Shown: positions 50,386-60,861, numbered from the stretch's first letter. The stretch: DNA of 64,000 nucleotides from Anaerostipes faecalis (GCF_018982945.1 NZ_JABRXE010000005.1:1-64000); one strand, 5' to 3'. Made by a program: numbers and translations. The notes: generated from the letters alone by a model not told the origin.

Positions 50386-50483
50386 GGTCATATGACTGAC
50401 GGAATCAGTGGAATCAACCACATGAAGTATGATCATTAACAAGCCGACCGTCTGGGCAACCTGCCTGGAGGTGCGGCTTTTTT
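50386..50483 (+). promoter_or_regulatory. ZTP (pfl-motif) riboswitch with terminator
   Basis: Conserved elements are TGACTGACGGAATCAGTGGA, a short hairpin ending in ACCAC, a variable linker and CCGTCTGGGCA (50447-50457). This matches the ZTP riboswitch, which senses ZTP/ZMP when formyl-folate is low. An intrinsic terminator (AGCCG/CGGCT arms plus TTTTTT, 50442-50483) follows. It sits before pflA-pflB, the context that gave this motif its original name. ZTP binding should favour expression of formate-producing genes. Confidence 0.88.
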
Positions 50484-50582
50484 ATTTTATCAGCAATATC
50501 TAAAGTCACATCAGACGTATCTTTCATACACATTTTCCAGGCATTGTTTCTTAAAATTTTATTTTATATAAGGAGGTCAAAT

Positions 50583-51302
50583 ATGACAGTTGGCAGAGTC
50601 CATTCTATGGAATCCATGGGATTGGTAGATGGACCGGGGATTCGAACGGTTATATTTTTTCAAGGATGTTCTTTAAGATGCCGGTTTTGCCACAATCCTG
50701 ATACATGGGAATTTAACAGTGGTGAAATTACTGATCCTGAGACACTTGTAAAAAAAATATCTCGTTTCAAACCCTATTTCAAAAACACCGGCGGAGTTAC
50801 TTTTTCAGGAGGAGAGCCTCTGATGCAGCCGGATTTTCTATTGGAAACTCTGAAACTTTGTAAACAGGAAAATATTCATACCTGTATTGATACTGCAGGC
50901 TATGGAATGGGCAGTTACGATGAAATTCTTGAGTATACAGATCTGGTGCTTCTTGATTTGAAACATGTCAGCGAAACTGATTACAAACAAATGACAGGAC
51001 GCACCATGGATCGATTTCAGGAATTTTTATCAGCACTGGAAAAATCCGAAACACCTATCTGGATTCGCCATGTTGTTGTTCCTGGAATCACAGACAGCCA
51101 GGAGCATATGGAAAATCTTAAAACTTATATCAGCACCATACCAAATGTTGAGAAAGTCGAACTGCTGCCGTACCACCTGCTTGGCAAAAACAAATATGAA
51201 GTTATGGGAATTCCTTACTCTTTAGATGGAGTTCCTGCAATGGATAAAGAAAAAACAATGGATTTACAATCAAAATATTTTGGAGGATATGATCATGCTT
51301 AG
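50583..51302 (+). CDS. pflA: Pyruvate formate-lyase activating enzyme
   Basis: The 239-residue radical SAM enzyme has the [4Fe-4S] motif [11 protein letters not shown] (C-x3-C-x2-C) and [13 protein letters not shown]. It generates the glycyl radical on PflB. I start at 50583 because AAGGAGG is five to six bases upstream; the earlier frame start has no site. The pflB ATG lies eight bases inside the end of this gene. Confidence 0.95.
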   Translation: MTVGRVHSMESMGLVDGPGIRTVIFFQGCSLRCRFCHNPDTWEFNSGEITDPETLVKKISRFKPYFKNTGGVTFSGGEPLMQPDFLLETLKLCKQENIHTCIDTAGYGMGSYDEILEYTDLVLLDLKHVSETDYKQMTGRTMDRFQEFLSALEKSETPIWIRHVVVPGITDSQEHMENLKTYISTIPNVEKVELLPYHLLGKNKYEVMGIPYSLDGVPAMDKEKTMDLQSKYFGGYDHA

Positions 51303-53523
51303 CCAATGGAATGGATTTAGAGAAGGAAAATGGAATAAAGAAATTAATGTTAGAGATTTCATTCAGAAAAACTATACCTTATACACTGGAGATGATTCGT
51401 TTTTAGTCGGACCTACTGAAAAAACAAAAAAGGTCTGGGATAAATGCGAAAAACTGCTTCTGGAAGAAATGAAAAAAGGTATTCTTGATGTAGAAACAGA
51501 CATTATTTCCGGCATCACAAACTTCAAACCCGGATATATTGATAAAGAAAACGAGGTTATTGTCGGATTACAGACCGATGCACCTTTAAAACGTATGGTA
51601 AATATGTACGGTGGAAAAAGAATGGCAAAAAGTTCTCTGGAACAGTACGGCTATAAATTAAACCAGGAAATCGACAAACATTTTGATGAGTATCGTAAAA
51701 CTCATAATGAAGGAGTATTTGATGCTTACCCTGAAAGAACCAGAAAGGCAAGACATGCCGGATTATTAACCGGTCTTCCGGATGCATATGGCCGTGGACG
51801 TATCATTGGTGATTACCGCCGGGTGGCATTATACGGAATTGATTATTTAGTAGAAGAAAAGAAAAAAGATCTGGCTGAACTGGACGGTCAGATGACAGAG
51901 GAACGTATCCGTTTAAGAGAAGAAGTATCTGAACAGATTCGTGCTCTTGGAGCAATCAAGGAAATGTCCGCTTCTTATGGGGTTGATATTTCAAAACCTG
52001 CCTCCAGTGCAAAAGAAGCTATACAGGCAACTTATATGGGATACCTTGCAGGAATCAAAGAAAACAACGGTGCTGCAACATCTCTTGGACGTACTTCTAC
52101 TTTTCTTGATATCTATATTGAAAGAGATCTTCAAAAGGGTATCATTACTGAGGCCGAAGCTCAGGAACTTGTAGATCAGTTTATCATTAAACTTCGTCTG
52201 GTACGTCATTTAAGAACACCTGAATATAATGAGTTATTTGGCGGAGATCCAACATGGGTAACAGAATCCATTGGAGGTGTTGGAGTCAACGGAAAACCTC
52301 TTGTAACTAAAAATTCTTTCCGTTACCTTCACACATTATATAATCTCGGAACAGCACCTGAACCGAATCTGACAGTACTCTGGTCTGAAAAATTACCGGA
52401 AAACTTTAAACGCTTCTGCTCTAAAGTCTCAATTGATACAGATTCTATTCAGTATGAAAATGATGATGTTATGCGTCCTGTTTACGGTGACGACTATGCT
52501 ATTGCATGTTGTGTATCAGCAATGAAAGTAGGAAAACAGACACAGTTATTTGGTGCCAGATGCAACCTTGCCAAGTCTCTTCTATATGCTATTAATGGTG
52601 GAAAAGATGAGAGATATGGTACGGAAGTTGTCCCTGGAATTGAACCGATTACCGATGAGATTCTGGATTATGATAAAGTAATGGAAAACTACAGAAAAGT
52701 ATTGGCATATGTTGCTGAATTATATGTAGATACCGTTAATATCATTCACTACATGCATGATAAATATGCCTATGAAGCAAGCCAGTTTGCTCTTCATGAT
52801 ACGCATATGGAACGAATTGCGGCATATGGTATTGCCGGATTATCTATTGCTGCAGACTCATTATCTGCAATCAGATATGCAACTGTAAAACCTATTCGCA
52901 ACGAAGATGGTATTGCTGTGGATTTTGAGACCATAGGAGAATTTCCAAAGTACGGAAATGATGATGAACGTGCAGATGATTTAGCTGTAGACATTGTTAC
53001 AACATTCTCTGACCAATTAAAGAAACATCCGGTATACAGAAATGCAATCCATACATTATCTGCGCTTACCATTACTTCTAATGTTATGTATGGCAAAAAG
53101 ACAGGTACAACTCCAGATGGACGTAAATTAGGAGAGCCTTTAGCACCAGGAGCAAATCCAATGCATGGACGTGATAAAAACGGTGCTCTGGCATCTTTAA
53201 ACTCTGTTGCCAAAATTCCTTACCGCAGTGTATGTCAGGATGGGGTATCCAATACATTTTCTATTGTTCCAGATGCTCTTGGAAAATCTCAGGAACAGAA
53301 AGAAGAAAACTTAACAGCCATCCTGGATGGTTATTTTGTACAGGGTGCACATCATTTAAACGTAAATGTATTAAATAGAGAAACATTAATTGATGCCATG
53401 GATCATCCAGAAAAATATCCGACACTGACCATTCGTGTATCTGGATATGCTGTAAACTTCAATCGTTTATCTAGAGAACAACAGGAAGAAGTAATCAGCA
53501 GAACTTTCCATCAGAGTATGTAA
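51295..53523 (+). CDS. pflB: Formate C-acetyltransferase (pyruvate formate-lyase)
   Basis: The 742-residue glycyl radical enzyme converts pyruvate and CoA to acetyl-CoA and formate. The active-site cysteine pair is in IACCVSAM and the glycyl-radical motif is RVSGYAVNF near the C-terminus. The start at 51295 is supported by GGAGG eight bases upstream. It is coupled to pflA and controlled by the ZTP riboswitch. Confidence 0.97.
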   Translation: MLSQWNGFREGKWNKEINVRDFIQKNYTLYTGDDSFLVGPTEKTKKVWDKCEKLLLEEMKKGILDVETDIISGITNFKPGYIDKENEVIVGLQTDAPLKRMVNMYGGKRMAKSSLEQYGYKLNQEIDKHFDEYRKTHNEGVFDAYPERTRKARHAGLLTGLPDAYGRGRIIGDYRRVALYGIDYLVEEKKKDLAELDGQMTEERIRLREEVSEQIRALGAIKEMSASYGVDISKPASSAKEAIQATYMGYLAGIKENNGAATSLGRTSTFLDIYIERDLQKGIITEAEAQELVDQFIIKLRLVRHLRTPEYNELFGGDPTWVTESIGGVGVNGKPLVTKNSFRYLHTLYNLGTAPEPNLTVLWSEKLPENFKRFCSKVSIDTDSIQYENDDVMRPVYGDDYAIACCVSAMKVGKQTQLFGARCNLAKSLLYAINGGKDERYGTEVVPGIEPITDEILDYDKVMENYRKVLAYVAELYVDTVNIIHYMHDKYAYEASQFALHDTHMERIAAYGIAGLSIAADSLSAIRYATVKPIRNEDGIAVDFETIGEFPKYGNDDERADDLAVDIVTTFSDQLKKHPVYRNAIHTLSALTITSNVMYGKKTGTTPDGRKLGEPLAPGANPMHGRDKNGALASLNSVAKIPYRSVCQDGVSNTFSIVPDALGKSQEQKEENLTAILDGYFVQGAHHLNVNVLNRETLIDAMDHPEKYPTLTIRVSGYAVNFNRLSREQQEEVISRTFHQSM

Positions 53524-53565
53524 TTTTTATTAATGCTAATTTCCTTTTTTAATAACTATATAGTA

Positions 53566-53604
53566 GAAAACAGCCGGCGATATTTTTTATTGCCGGCTGT
53601 TTTC
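53566..53604. terminator. Terminator between pflB and the ABC transporter gene
   Basis: The arms GAAAACAGCCGGC and GCCGGCTGTTTTC enclose a T-rich loop and form a bidirectional terminator. Confidence 0.85.
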
Positions 53605-53609
53605 ATGTA

Positions 53610-55283
53610 TTATTTATTTTTTTGTCCTGCAGACATATGAAAAACTTTATCTGCAATACTCATGGTTGACTTTCGATGAGATACTAAGACAACTGTTTTT
53701 TCCTTACAAGATTCTTCTAAAGATTTCAGGATAATTCCTTCATTCAAAGAATCCAGATTACTGGTTGGTTCATCCAGCAAAAGCATTGGTGCATCATGAA
53801 GAAATGCTCTTGCAATTCCAATTCTCTGCTTTTCTCCTCCAGACAATGTATCTCCCAGTTCTCCTACTTTTGTGTCGTAACCTTCTGGCAAAGATGCAAT
53901 AAAATCATGAATCGAAGCCTTTTTTGCTGCCTCTATAATTTCCTCTCTGGAGGCTCTAGGCTTTCCGATTGCAATGTTATTTGCAATAGAGTCATGAAAT
54001 ACATGGGTTTCCTGCGTCACATAAGATTGGGTATCCCTAAGATTTTTTGTTGGAATTTCTTTTACATTTTGTCCTGATACCAGAACATTTCCTTTATCTG
54101 CTTCCCAGAACCGCATTAAAAGCTTCAGCAACGTGGATTTCCCGGAACCGCTCACTCCATGAATACCAACAATTTTTCCAGGTTCCATAGTAAGAGAATA
54201 ATCATTTAAAATCTGGTCATTTTCATATGCAAAAGATACATGTTCTATTTCTGCACCACAAAATTCTTCGGGCTGCCTGTCTTCTCCCGGTATCTCCTCT
54301 ACGACCGGTTCTTCTTCCAATAGAGAAAGAACCCTTTCTCCACTTGCCAAAGTCTGATTCAGATTATTAGAAAGACTGGACAATGCAACTACAGGTCCGA
54401 AAGATCCCATCATGGCAATTGTGCAGGTCAGAACTCCATCTATATTCATTTCCCCATTTTGATATAAAGATAAGGTAAAAAACAGCATTCCAAAAGAACA
54501 TAACAAAATCAGTAAATTTGTCAATGACCTTTGTACACCTTCCATTTTGCTCAAATCCTTCTGCATACTGGTCAGTTTTTCTGAACGTTCTGTCATCTGA
54601 CATTCTCTGATTTTTCCCTGTCCGTATTGAATAGTTTCATCTAAACCTCTAAGAGAATCCAGTACAAAACTATTTAATTCTCCAAATCGGGTACGAAATT
54701 CCATTCCTTTCATACCCCCGCGCTTCCCGTTCCACACAGGCACAATAACTCCCACAGCAAAATAGGCTGCCAGCGCAAACAATCCTGCCTGCAAATGATA
54801 ACTTCCAATGAAAACGACCATAATAACAGATGTAATCAAAGCAATTGCAATCGGTGAAATCGTGTGGGCATAAAATACTTCCAGTAATTCAATATCAGTA
54901 GTAATAATAGAAATCAAATTTCCTTTATCTCTTCCATCTAATTTAGCCGGACATAGTTTTCTCAATGCAGCAAATACTTTATGACGGATAATTGCCAGCA
55001 ATTTAAATGCAATAAAATGATTACAGTATTGTTCAATGTAATGAAGCATTCCACGAAAAACCGCTGCCAAAACCATAATTCCAAATAACCGGATCACAGA
55101 TTCTGTACCAAATCCGTCTACCAGTACCTGTCCTGCAAAAATTGTAAGAAAAATAGCACACAGATATCCTGCAACACCAAATATGACCGCTGCCAGCATA
55201 ATGTGAAGAAGCGGATAAACCAATCCGATCAATTGCGCCATGATCTTTATAGTGCTTCTTCTTCCTTTCCTTTCTTTTTTCAT
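53610..55283 (-). CDS. ABC exporter-type half-transporter (membrane + ATPase fusion, CydCD-like)
   Basis: The 557-residue protein has six membrane helices (about residues 1-320) followed by an ATPase domain with Walker A HGVSGSGKSTLL, ABC signature LSGGEKQRIGIAR and Walker B MLLLDEPTSNLD. It resembles CydC/CydD-type or heme/metal-associated half-transporters, which work as dimers. Its start overlaps by four bases the broken gene upstream, the likely partner. Being downstream of two NEAT proteins, it may belong to heme handling, but its substrate is unproven. Confidence 0.88.
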   Translation of the reverse strand: MKKERKGRRSTIKIMAQLIGLVYPLLHIMLAAVIFGVAGYLCAIFLTIFAGQVLVDGFGTESVIRLFGIMVLAAVFRGMLHYIEQYCNHFIAFKLLAIIRHKVFAALRKLCPAKLDGRDKGNLISIITTDIELLEVFYAHTISPIAIALITSVIMVVFIGSYHLQAGLFALAAYFAVGVIVPVWNGKRGGMKGMEFRTRFGELNSFVLDSLRGLDETIQYGQGKIRECQMTERSEKLTSMQKDLSKMEGVQRSLTNLLILLCSFGMLFFTLSLYQNGEMNIDGVLTCTIAMMGSFGPVVALSSLSNNLNQTLASGERVLSLLEEEPVVEEIPGEDRQPEEFCGAEIEHVSFAYENDQILNDYSLTMEPGKIVGIHGVSGSGKSTLLKLLMRFWEADKGNVLVSGQNVKEIPTKNLRDTQSYVTQETHVFHDSIANNIAIGKPRASREEIIEAAKKASIHDFIASLPEGYDTKVGELGDTLSGGEKQRIGIARAFLHDAPMLLLDEPTSNLDSLNEGIILKSLEESCKEKTVVLVSHRKSTMSIADKVFHMSAGQKNK

Positions 55284-55609
55284 AGATGTGCCACCTTTCC
55301 ATAGTTTTCTAACGCCTGCTGGCTGTTATACAGATGCTGATATTTCCCCTGCATTTTCATTAGCTGTTCATGGGTTCCTGTTTCTCTGATTTCCCCTTCT
55401 GACAGCATATAAATACAGTCTGATCCAGTTACATTAGACAATCGGTGTGAGGTCAGCAGAACAGTTTTTGTTTTTGCCAGCTGATAAATAACATACACAT
55501 TTCCGCCAGCTGCTTTAATAATCACTGAAGCATCCGTCCACATACCTGTAAACAACATTACTACCAGAATTCCTGTAAAAAACTTTAGTGCTATATTTCC
55601 TGGTTTCAT
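55280..55609 (-). pseudogene. Remnant fusing an envelope-protein N-terminus to the tail of an ABC ATPase
   Basis: The 109-codon frame starts with a membrane-like N-terminus (MKPGNIALKFFTGILVVMLF and TGMWTDASVIIKAAGG). It then jumps into the C-terminal end of an ABC ATPase domain (YQLAKTKTVLLTSHRLSNV, SDCIYMLSEGEIRETGTHEQLM). Walker A, signature motif and the helices are all missing. I read this as a large in-frame deletion joining two former genes, one of them the partner subunit of the downstream half-transporter. It is still translated in frame and coupled to that gene, so a residual role in its expression is possible. Confidence 0.65.
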
Positions 55610-55621
55610 AACCTTCCTCCA

Positions 55622-57151
55622 TTAAAACACGCCTCTGCTTTTTCCTTTATAAAACATTCCTGCCAACGATACTAAAATACTGATGACAGACGATGCAGCA
55701 TTTGGTGTCTCGCCTTCCTCTGTACTGACAGTATTTGATTCTGAAATTTCTATGATACTTTGTGAATTATCACTGCTTTTCAACATATCCTGAGTATCCC
55801 CGATTATTGTTTCAGAAGATAGCGGTGCTTTTAAATTTCCTGTTCCTGCAATTAAAGAAGAACTTCCCAGACCACCAGAAGATAAACCTTTCCTTGTATT
55901 ATCCGTATCTTTGAATACCGATTCACCTGTTACAGATTTTAATGTTGACCAGTCCAGTTTCAAAAATACAGGCTGGGTTCCACTTCCTGAAGAAATAGAT
56001 TCCATAATTGGAACAAATACTTTAAGGGGAACATATCCATCTGACAAAGCTTCTTTTATTAATGGAAATGTTACTTTATCAGGATAATTTGTTCCAAATC
56101 TATCCCTGACACGATTTCCTTCTGAATCTTTCTGATATGAATCTATGCTAACTTCTTTTACCGATCCTTTTGGTGCTCCATATTGATCCAGAGAATATCC
56201 GGATATAAAATATTTTAAATTGCTTAAATATCCAAACTGAGAATTAATCTCCAAACCTTTAAAATCCAGTGTCAGATAATATTTTCCTTTTTTTACTGCT
56301 AATTTAATGGTATGTCCAACTGCCTCATTTGCCATGGACCTGGTTTCTTTGTCTATTTTCAGCATCTGCCCAGAAACAGAGTATATTCCATCTTTTAAAT
56401 CATTTACATCCAGCTTGTCACTGGTGTTTTTACTACTGCTTGTACTGGTGTTTTTACTGCTGTCTGTACTGCTGTTTTGAAGACTATCTTTATCTGTTGA
56501 ATCTTCTTCCTCTTCTTTCATATCTTCTGGTATTTCCGTGCTGATTTGCTTTAATGTATCCCAATCAAGCTGGAGTCTTGCATATTGCAAACCGCTTCCT
56601 TTACTGATTTCTTCCATTACTGGAACGTATACCTGCATCCAGATTTCACTTTCTCTTTCTTTTACAGGTATGGTCATATATTGGGGATACAGCTTTCCTT
56701 TCACTTTTGCATCGGTTCCTGTTTGAGGATGATTATACTTGTCATACACATTTTTATAATAAGATTTCACCGATGCTGCCACTGGAGCTTCATTTTTCGG
56801 CAGCTCATAACCACTGCTTCCTCCTTTCCAACCTGGAAAATAATGAAAAGCTCCCAGATACCCGGTAAACTGAGCGGTTCCCAGGCTGGTTGTCAAAGCC
56901 TTGCACTCCATTCTCAGATAGATTTTATCTCCATCCGCAATAATCTGCATTGGTTTTGCAATAGCTGCATTTCCCATAGATGCCTGATTAGATGTGGCAC
57001 TTCTTAATATTCCATCAACGGAATAAGTACCACTGGAAAGAATTTTTTCATTGGCAGATACCAAATGCCCTGTAAAAGAAAGAATTCCATATAAAAAAAT
57101 CATGCATGCTAGAATTCCACTTATTATACCTGCAAATATTTTATTTCTCAT
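55622..57151 (-). CDS. NEAT-domain heme-binding surface protein, two NEAT units
   Basis: This 509-residue protein has an N-terminal signal anchor (residues 5-28) and two NEAT-like domains (about 40-210 and 255-410). The second shows YSVSGQMLKIDKETRSMANEA, FKGLEINSQFGYLSNLKYF, and VPIMESISSGSGTQPVFLKLDW. A Ser/Asp/Lys-rich linker lies between. A Ser/Gly-rich stalk ends in a hydrophobic C-terminus (SSVISILVSLAGMFY) and a short basic tail, without an LPxTG-type motif. NEAT domains bind heme or pass it to transporters. GGAG precedes the ATG. The hairpin 57165-57199 separates it from the upstream NEAT gene. Confidence 0.85.
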   Translation of the reverse strand: MRNKIFAGIISGILACMIFLYGILSFTGHLVSANEKILSSGTYSVDGILRSATSNQASMGNAAIAKPMQIIADGDKIYLRMECKALTTSLGTAQFTGYLGAFHYFPGWKGGSSGYELPKNEAPVAASVKSYYKNVYDKYNHPQTGTDAKVKGKLYPQYMTIPVKERESEIWMQVYVPVMEEISKGSGLQYARLQLDWDTLKQISTEIPEDMKEEEEDSTDKDSLQNSSTDSSKNTSTSSSKNTSDKLDVNDLKDGIYSVSGQMLKIDKETRSMANEAVGHTIKLAVKKGKYYLTLDFKGLEINSQFGYLSNLKYFISGYSLDQYGAPKGSVKEVSIDSYQKDSEGNRVRDRFGTNYPDKVTFPLIKEALSDGYVPLKVFVPIMESISSGSGTQPVFLKLDWSTLKSVTGESVFKDTDNTRKGLSSGGLGSSSLIAGTGNLKAPLSSETIIGDTQDMLKSSDNSQSIIEISESNTVSTEEGETPNAASSVISILVSLAGMFYKGKSRGVF

Positions 57152-57164
57152 AATTCTCCTGACA

Positions 57165-57199
57165 TAACAAATCCATTGATTATATCAACCAATGGATTT
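57165..57199. terminator. Intercistronic hairpin between the NEAT genes
   Basis: The arms ACAAATCCATTG and CAATGGATTTGT have a weak following T-run on the minus strand. It may be a partial terminator that lowers expression of the downstream NEAT gene. Confidence 0.55.
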
Positions 57200-57211
57200 G
57201 TTCTTTTGGCT

Positions 57212-58939
57212 TTATTTTTTAATTGTTACTTTCACTTTACTGGAATAGCTACTGTATACTTTCTTCTTTCCAACTTTACGGTAGGCTCTGACTTTATAAT
57301 AATATTTTTTCTTTTTGATCAGTTTTTTATTGGTATATGTCACAGTGCTTCCCTTAGTAATTGTCTTTACTTTTTTAAATTTTCCATTGGATTTTGTAGC
57401 TCGAACAATTTCATATCCACTGGCTCCACTGACTTTTTTCCATGTGACTTTCGCTGCTTTTGAAGATGAATTTTTTACCTTCACACCAGTGACTTTTGCT
57501 AAAGCTGGTTTTGCTGATACTGATTTAGAATAACTTCCATAGGCTGTTTTTCCAGATTTTGTTGTATAGGCACGAACCTTAAAAGTATAACTGGTTCCTG
57601 TTGTCAGTCCTGTTTTTGTATATGAAGTTCCTTTCACAGTTGCCACTTTACTGTACTTTTTGGTTTTGGGATTATATTGATATACTTCATATCCTGTTGC
57701 TCCACTTACTGTTTTCCAGCTGATTTTTACTTTATTGTACGTAGCACTTACTGCTTTCACAGTCTGCGGAACTGCCGGTGTCTTCACTGTAACCACCGGC
57801 TGTGCTGGCTTCTCCGGTACATCTGGGAGTTCTACCCATTCTTTCAGTGATGTCCAATCCAGTTTTAAGAACACCGTTTGTGTACCTGTTCCTGCAGATA
57901 TCGCCTCCATTACAGGCACAACCATCTGAAGAGGTACATATCCATCTTTTTCTGCTTCTGGAATTAATTCAAATGTGATTTCTGCCGGATAACTGGTACC
58001 AAAAGAGTCACTGACCAATGTTCCATCTTCATTTTTCTGATAAGTATTTACTGTCACATCAGATAACATTCCCTGTGGATTGCCATACTGATCCAATGTA
58101 TATCCAGTCTGAAAATATTTTAGCTGATCCAGGTAGCCAAGCTGTCCTGCCACTGTCAACCCTTTAAAATTCATAGTCAGCATTTTTTTACCATCTTTGA
58201 CTGTCAGTTTCATATCATGATCGATTGCCCCATTGGACATAGATAAACTTTCTTTGTCAACTTTCAACATCTGTCCACTGATCTTGTAAACACCATCCTG
58301 TAAAGAAACTTCATTATCTTCTCCCTCTACATTGGAAGAATCACTTGTGTCATCACTTGTCTTCTGAATATTCTTCCAATCAATGGCAAATATTGCTTTA
58401 TTCGCATGATTTCCGCCTGTGTTCATTGAGACATACACACCGTTTGCACTGATATCCGGAATTTTAAAACTAATCTTACTTGGATTTCCTTCTTCTGTTA
58501 CCTCATCAACTCTTACTGCCTTTGACTCTGTGTAAGTTTTATCCTGAGCAATTACCCATTCAGATGCCCATGCCGTTATAGGTCCCATACTTACTGATGT
58601 CAGGTTTAATGTTGCAGTTGCCGTCCCATCCTTATGTACTACAAGGACTGCCGGTCCATTAATACAGCTTCCTGCCATAGATGTGTATGCATCACTAAAA
58701 TAGTCTTCTACTTCCATATCTGTACCTGATTTCTGCAGTTTAACTGCAACGCTGTAGGTTCCTGGAGTCACCTCTGTTTGTGCAGCTCCATTTCCTGCCA
58801 GAAAAGCTTCTCCCCCGGCCTTGCCAAATTCATTTACCACATTTTCTCCCGCAAAAGCATTGATTGATTCTGGAACTGTTGAAACTGCCATCATAAGTGC
58901 TAAAACCCCGGCAGCTATTTTTGCTGTGATCTTTCTCAT
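57212..58939 (-). CDS. NEAT-domain heme-binding protein with two fibronectin type III domains
   Basis: The 575-residue protein has a signal peptide (MRKITAKIAAGVLALMMAVS then a cleavage-like AFA near residue 30). A first NEAT-like unit covers about 55-195, and a second about 215-375 (VYKISGQMLKVDKESLSMSNG, FKGLTVAGQLGYLDQLKYF, VPVMEAISAGTGTQTVFLKLDW). Two C-terminal FnIII domains follow (starting AVSATYNKVKISWKTVSG and VKVKNSSSKAAKVTWKKVSG) with Lys-rich ends. The second NEAT matches that of the next gene, so they are paralogues. FnIII units may bind the wall. No Fur or Isd transporter gene is beside it. Confidence 0.87.
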   Translation of the reverse strand: MRKITAKIAAGVLALMMAVSTVPESINAFAGENVVNEFGKAGGEAFLAGNGAAQTEVTPGTYSVAVKLQKSGTDMEVEDYFSDAYTSMAGSCINGPAVLVVHKDGTATATLNLTSVSMGPITAWASEWVIAQDKTYTESKAVRVDEVTEEGNPSKISFKIPDISANGVYVSMNTGGNHANKAIFAIDWKNIQKTSDDTSDSSNVEGEDNEVSLQDGVYKISGQMLKVDKESLSMSNGAIDHDMKLTVKDGKKMLTMNFKGLTVAGQLGYLDQLKYFQTGYTLDQYGNPQGMLSDVTVNTYQKNEDGTLVSDSFGTSYPAEITFELIPEAEKDGYVPLQMVVPVMEAISAGTGTQTVFLKLDWTSLKEWVELPDVPEKPAQPVVTVKTPAVPQTVKAVSATYNKVKISWKTVSGATGYEVYQYNPKTKKYSKVATVKGTSYTKTGLTTGTSYTFKVRAYTTKSGKTAYGSYSKSVSAKPALAKVTGVKVKNSSSKAAKVTWKKVSGASGYEIVRATKSNGKFKKVKTITKGSTVTYTNKKLIKKKKYYYKVRAYRKVGKKKVYSSYSSKVKVTIKK

Positions 58940-58974
58940 AAAATCCTCCTTAACTGCATATATAAATTCGTTCC

Positions 58975-59025
58975 TGGTTAGTCTTGACTACCTCTTTTTA
59001 TCACGAAATTTACTATGCCGTCAAT
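58975..59025 (-). promoter_or_regulatory. Promoter and putative operator of the NEAT operon
   Basis: On the minus strand TTGACG is followed by a TAAAAA-like -10. Just downstream is the inverted repeat GGTAGTC-aa-GACTAACC (about 58979-58995), which resembles the kind of operator bound by DtxR/IdeR-type metal repressors but matches that consensus only loosely. Confidence 0.4.
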
Positions 59026-59091
59026 TGGAATATTTTTCCTGTCTAAATGGATTTTTTTCTTAATATTCTCACAAGCCGCATTTTTACTATA

Positions 59092-59128
59092 CAAAAAAGG
59101 TGCTGCACCTGTGCAACACCTTTTTATT
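59092..59128 (-). terminator. Terminator of the alpha-glucosidase gene
   Basis: The arms AAAAAGGTG-TGCA and TGCA-CACCTTTTT flank a CCTG loop and are followed by T-rich sequence on the minus strand. Confidence 0.75.
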
Positions 59129-59193
59129 CCTGATATTTTTTCTCACTTTTATTACATTTTTATTTTGAAAACTGCCATGCTTTTCATTGATCC

Positions 59194-60861
59194 TTATTCC
59201 AGCACAACTACTTCATAAGGTTTCATCTGTAGTTTCTTTCCAATCATTGTGGTCTGCTGATAATTTACAAAAATTACATTTTCATAATCTTCTGTTAATG
59301 TGATTTCTGCTGGCTGACCACTGAAATTACAGATCAATGCCAGCTTTTTCTCTTCTAATTCCCTTGTATAGGCAAAAATTGATTCTTCCTCCTGATACAA
59401 AGGTTTAAAATCTCCGTAGGTCAGAATTTCTTTGTATTTTTCTGACTTGCGAAACGCAATAAGTCTGCGGTAGAAATTTAACACCGAACCATACTGGACT
59501 TCCTGTTTTTCCACATTGATTTCTTTATAATTTTCATTAACCGGAAGCCATGGAATCCCTGCAGTAAACCCAGCATATTCTTTATCATTCCACTGCATTG
59601 GTGTCCTGGCATTATCCCTGCTGTGATGTCTGCATATTTCCAGCGCCTGATTACTGGAATAACCTGCCTCAACAGCAACCTGATACTGACTCATGGTTTC
59701 CAGATCATCAAATTCCGACAATTTCCATCTACGATTACACATGCCTATTTCCTGTCCCTGATAGAGAAACGGAAGCCCTCTCTGACACATAAGAATCGTT
59801 GCCAATGCTGAAATACTATGAAATCCATAATCCTCTTCCGGAATAAACAGACTTGCTCCTCTGGGCTGATCATGATTTTCAATAATATTTGCTTCAAATC
59901 CGGTATTTCCTATGATTTTCTGATTATGAAAGGTTTCTTCCCGCCATTCTTTAAACGGCTGCGGCCAGACATATTCCTTATAATTTTTCCCTTTTCTATA
60001 GGCATGACATGGTTCAAAAGCAAAGATAGACGAAAAATATCCATTCTCTCCAATAAAATTCTTTATATTATCCTCTTTTAAAAACATGGCTTCCCCTATA
60101 GAAAAAGCATTATATGGATCAAAACATCTTTCTTTCATTTCCATAAGAAATTTTTTAATTCCACTTACTCTCTGACTGACTTTATACACATCTGCCATGC
60201 CATCCGGTCCATCTGCCGGAAGATTCTCCCATGTAAGATCTTTTTTTATGTTCATTATCGCATCAATACGAAATCCTCCCAGACCTTTTTCCAGCCACCA
60301 GCAGATCATTTCATAAATTTTTTCCCGGACAAGTGGATTCTCCCAGTTAAGATCCGGCTGTTCCTTTGCAAAAGAATGAAGATAGAATTTATTATCATGC
60401 CCCGGCAGTTTTTCCCATACACTTCCTCCAAAATAGGACCGCCAGTTTGTAGGAGCTTTTCCGTCTTTTCCGTCTTTAATATAAAAAAACTCTCCATAAG
60501 GTCCTTCCGGATTTTTCATTGCTTCCTGAAACCATGGATGTTCACTGGAACAATGATTCACTACCAAATCCATTAAAATTGAAATATTTTTCTTTTTTGC
60601 CTCTGTGATCAACTGATCCATATCATCCATAGTCCCAAACATCGGGTCTATAGCATAATAATCCGAAATATCATAACCGTTATCCACCATTGGCGATTGA
60701 AATACCGGAGATATCCACAAAATATCAATACCCAGCTTTTCCAGATAGTCCAGTTTGCTGATAATGCCTTGAATATCACCGATGCCATCTCCATTGGAAT
60801 CCATAAAACTTTTTGGATAAATCTGATAAGCAACTTTCTCATGCCACCATTGTTTTTTCAT
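59194..60861 (-). CDS. GH13 oligo-alpha-glucosidase (oligo-1,6-glucosidase-like)
   Basis: The 555-residue enzyme has GH13 region I DLVVNHCS, region II GFRIDAIMNI with nucleophile D200, region III SIGEAM with acid/base E257, and region IV IENHDQPR with D331. Subfamily 31 traits are YQIYPKSFMDSNGDGIGD and a C-terminal beta domain. It likely hydrolyses isomaltose or short alpha-1,6 or alpha-1,4 glucosides inside the cell (no signal peptide). No sugar transporter is adjacent. Confidence 0.93.
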   Translation of the reverse strand: MKKQWWHEKVAYQIYPKSFMDSNGDGIGDIQGIISKLDYLEKLGIDILWISPVFQSPMVDNGYDISDYYAIDPMFGTMDDMDQLITEAKKKNISILMDLVVNHCSSEHPWFQEAMKNPEGPYGEFFYIKDGKDGKAPTNWRSYFGGSVWEKLPGHDNKFYLHSFAKEQPDLNWENPLVREKIYEMICWWLEKGLGGFRIDAIMNIKKDLTWENLPADGPDGMADVYKVSQRVSGIKKFLMEMKERCFDPYNAFSIGEAMFLKEDNIKNFIGENGYFSSIFAFEPCHAYRKGKNYKEYVWPQPFKEWREETFHNQKIIGNTGFEANIIENHDQPRGASLFIPEEDYGFHSISALATILMCQRGLPFLYQGQEIGMCNRRWKLSEFDDLETMSQYQVAVEAGYSSNQALEICRHHSRDNARTPMQWNDKEYAGFTAGIPWLPVNENYKEINVEKQEVQYGSVLNFYRRLIAFRKSEKYKEILTYGDFKPLYQEEESIFAYTRELEEKKLALICNFSGQPAEITLTEDYENVIFVNYQQTTMIGKKLQMKPYEVVVLE

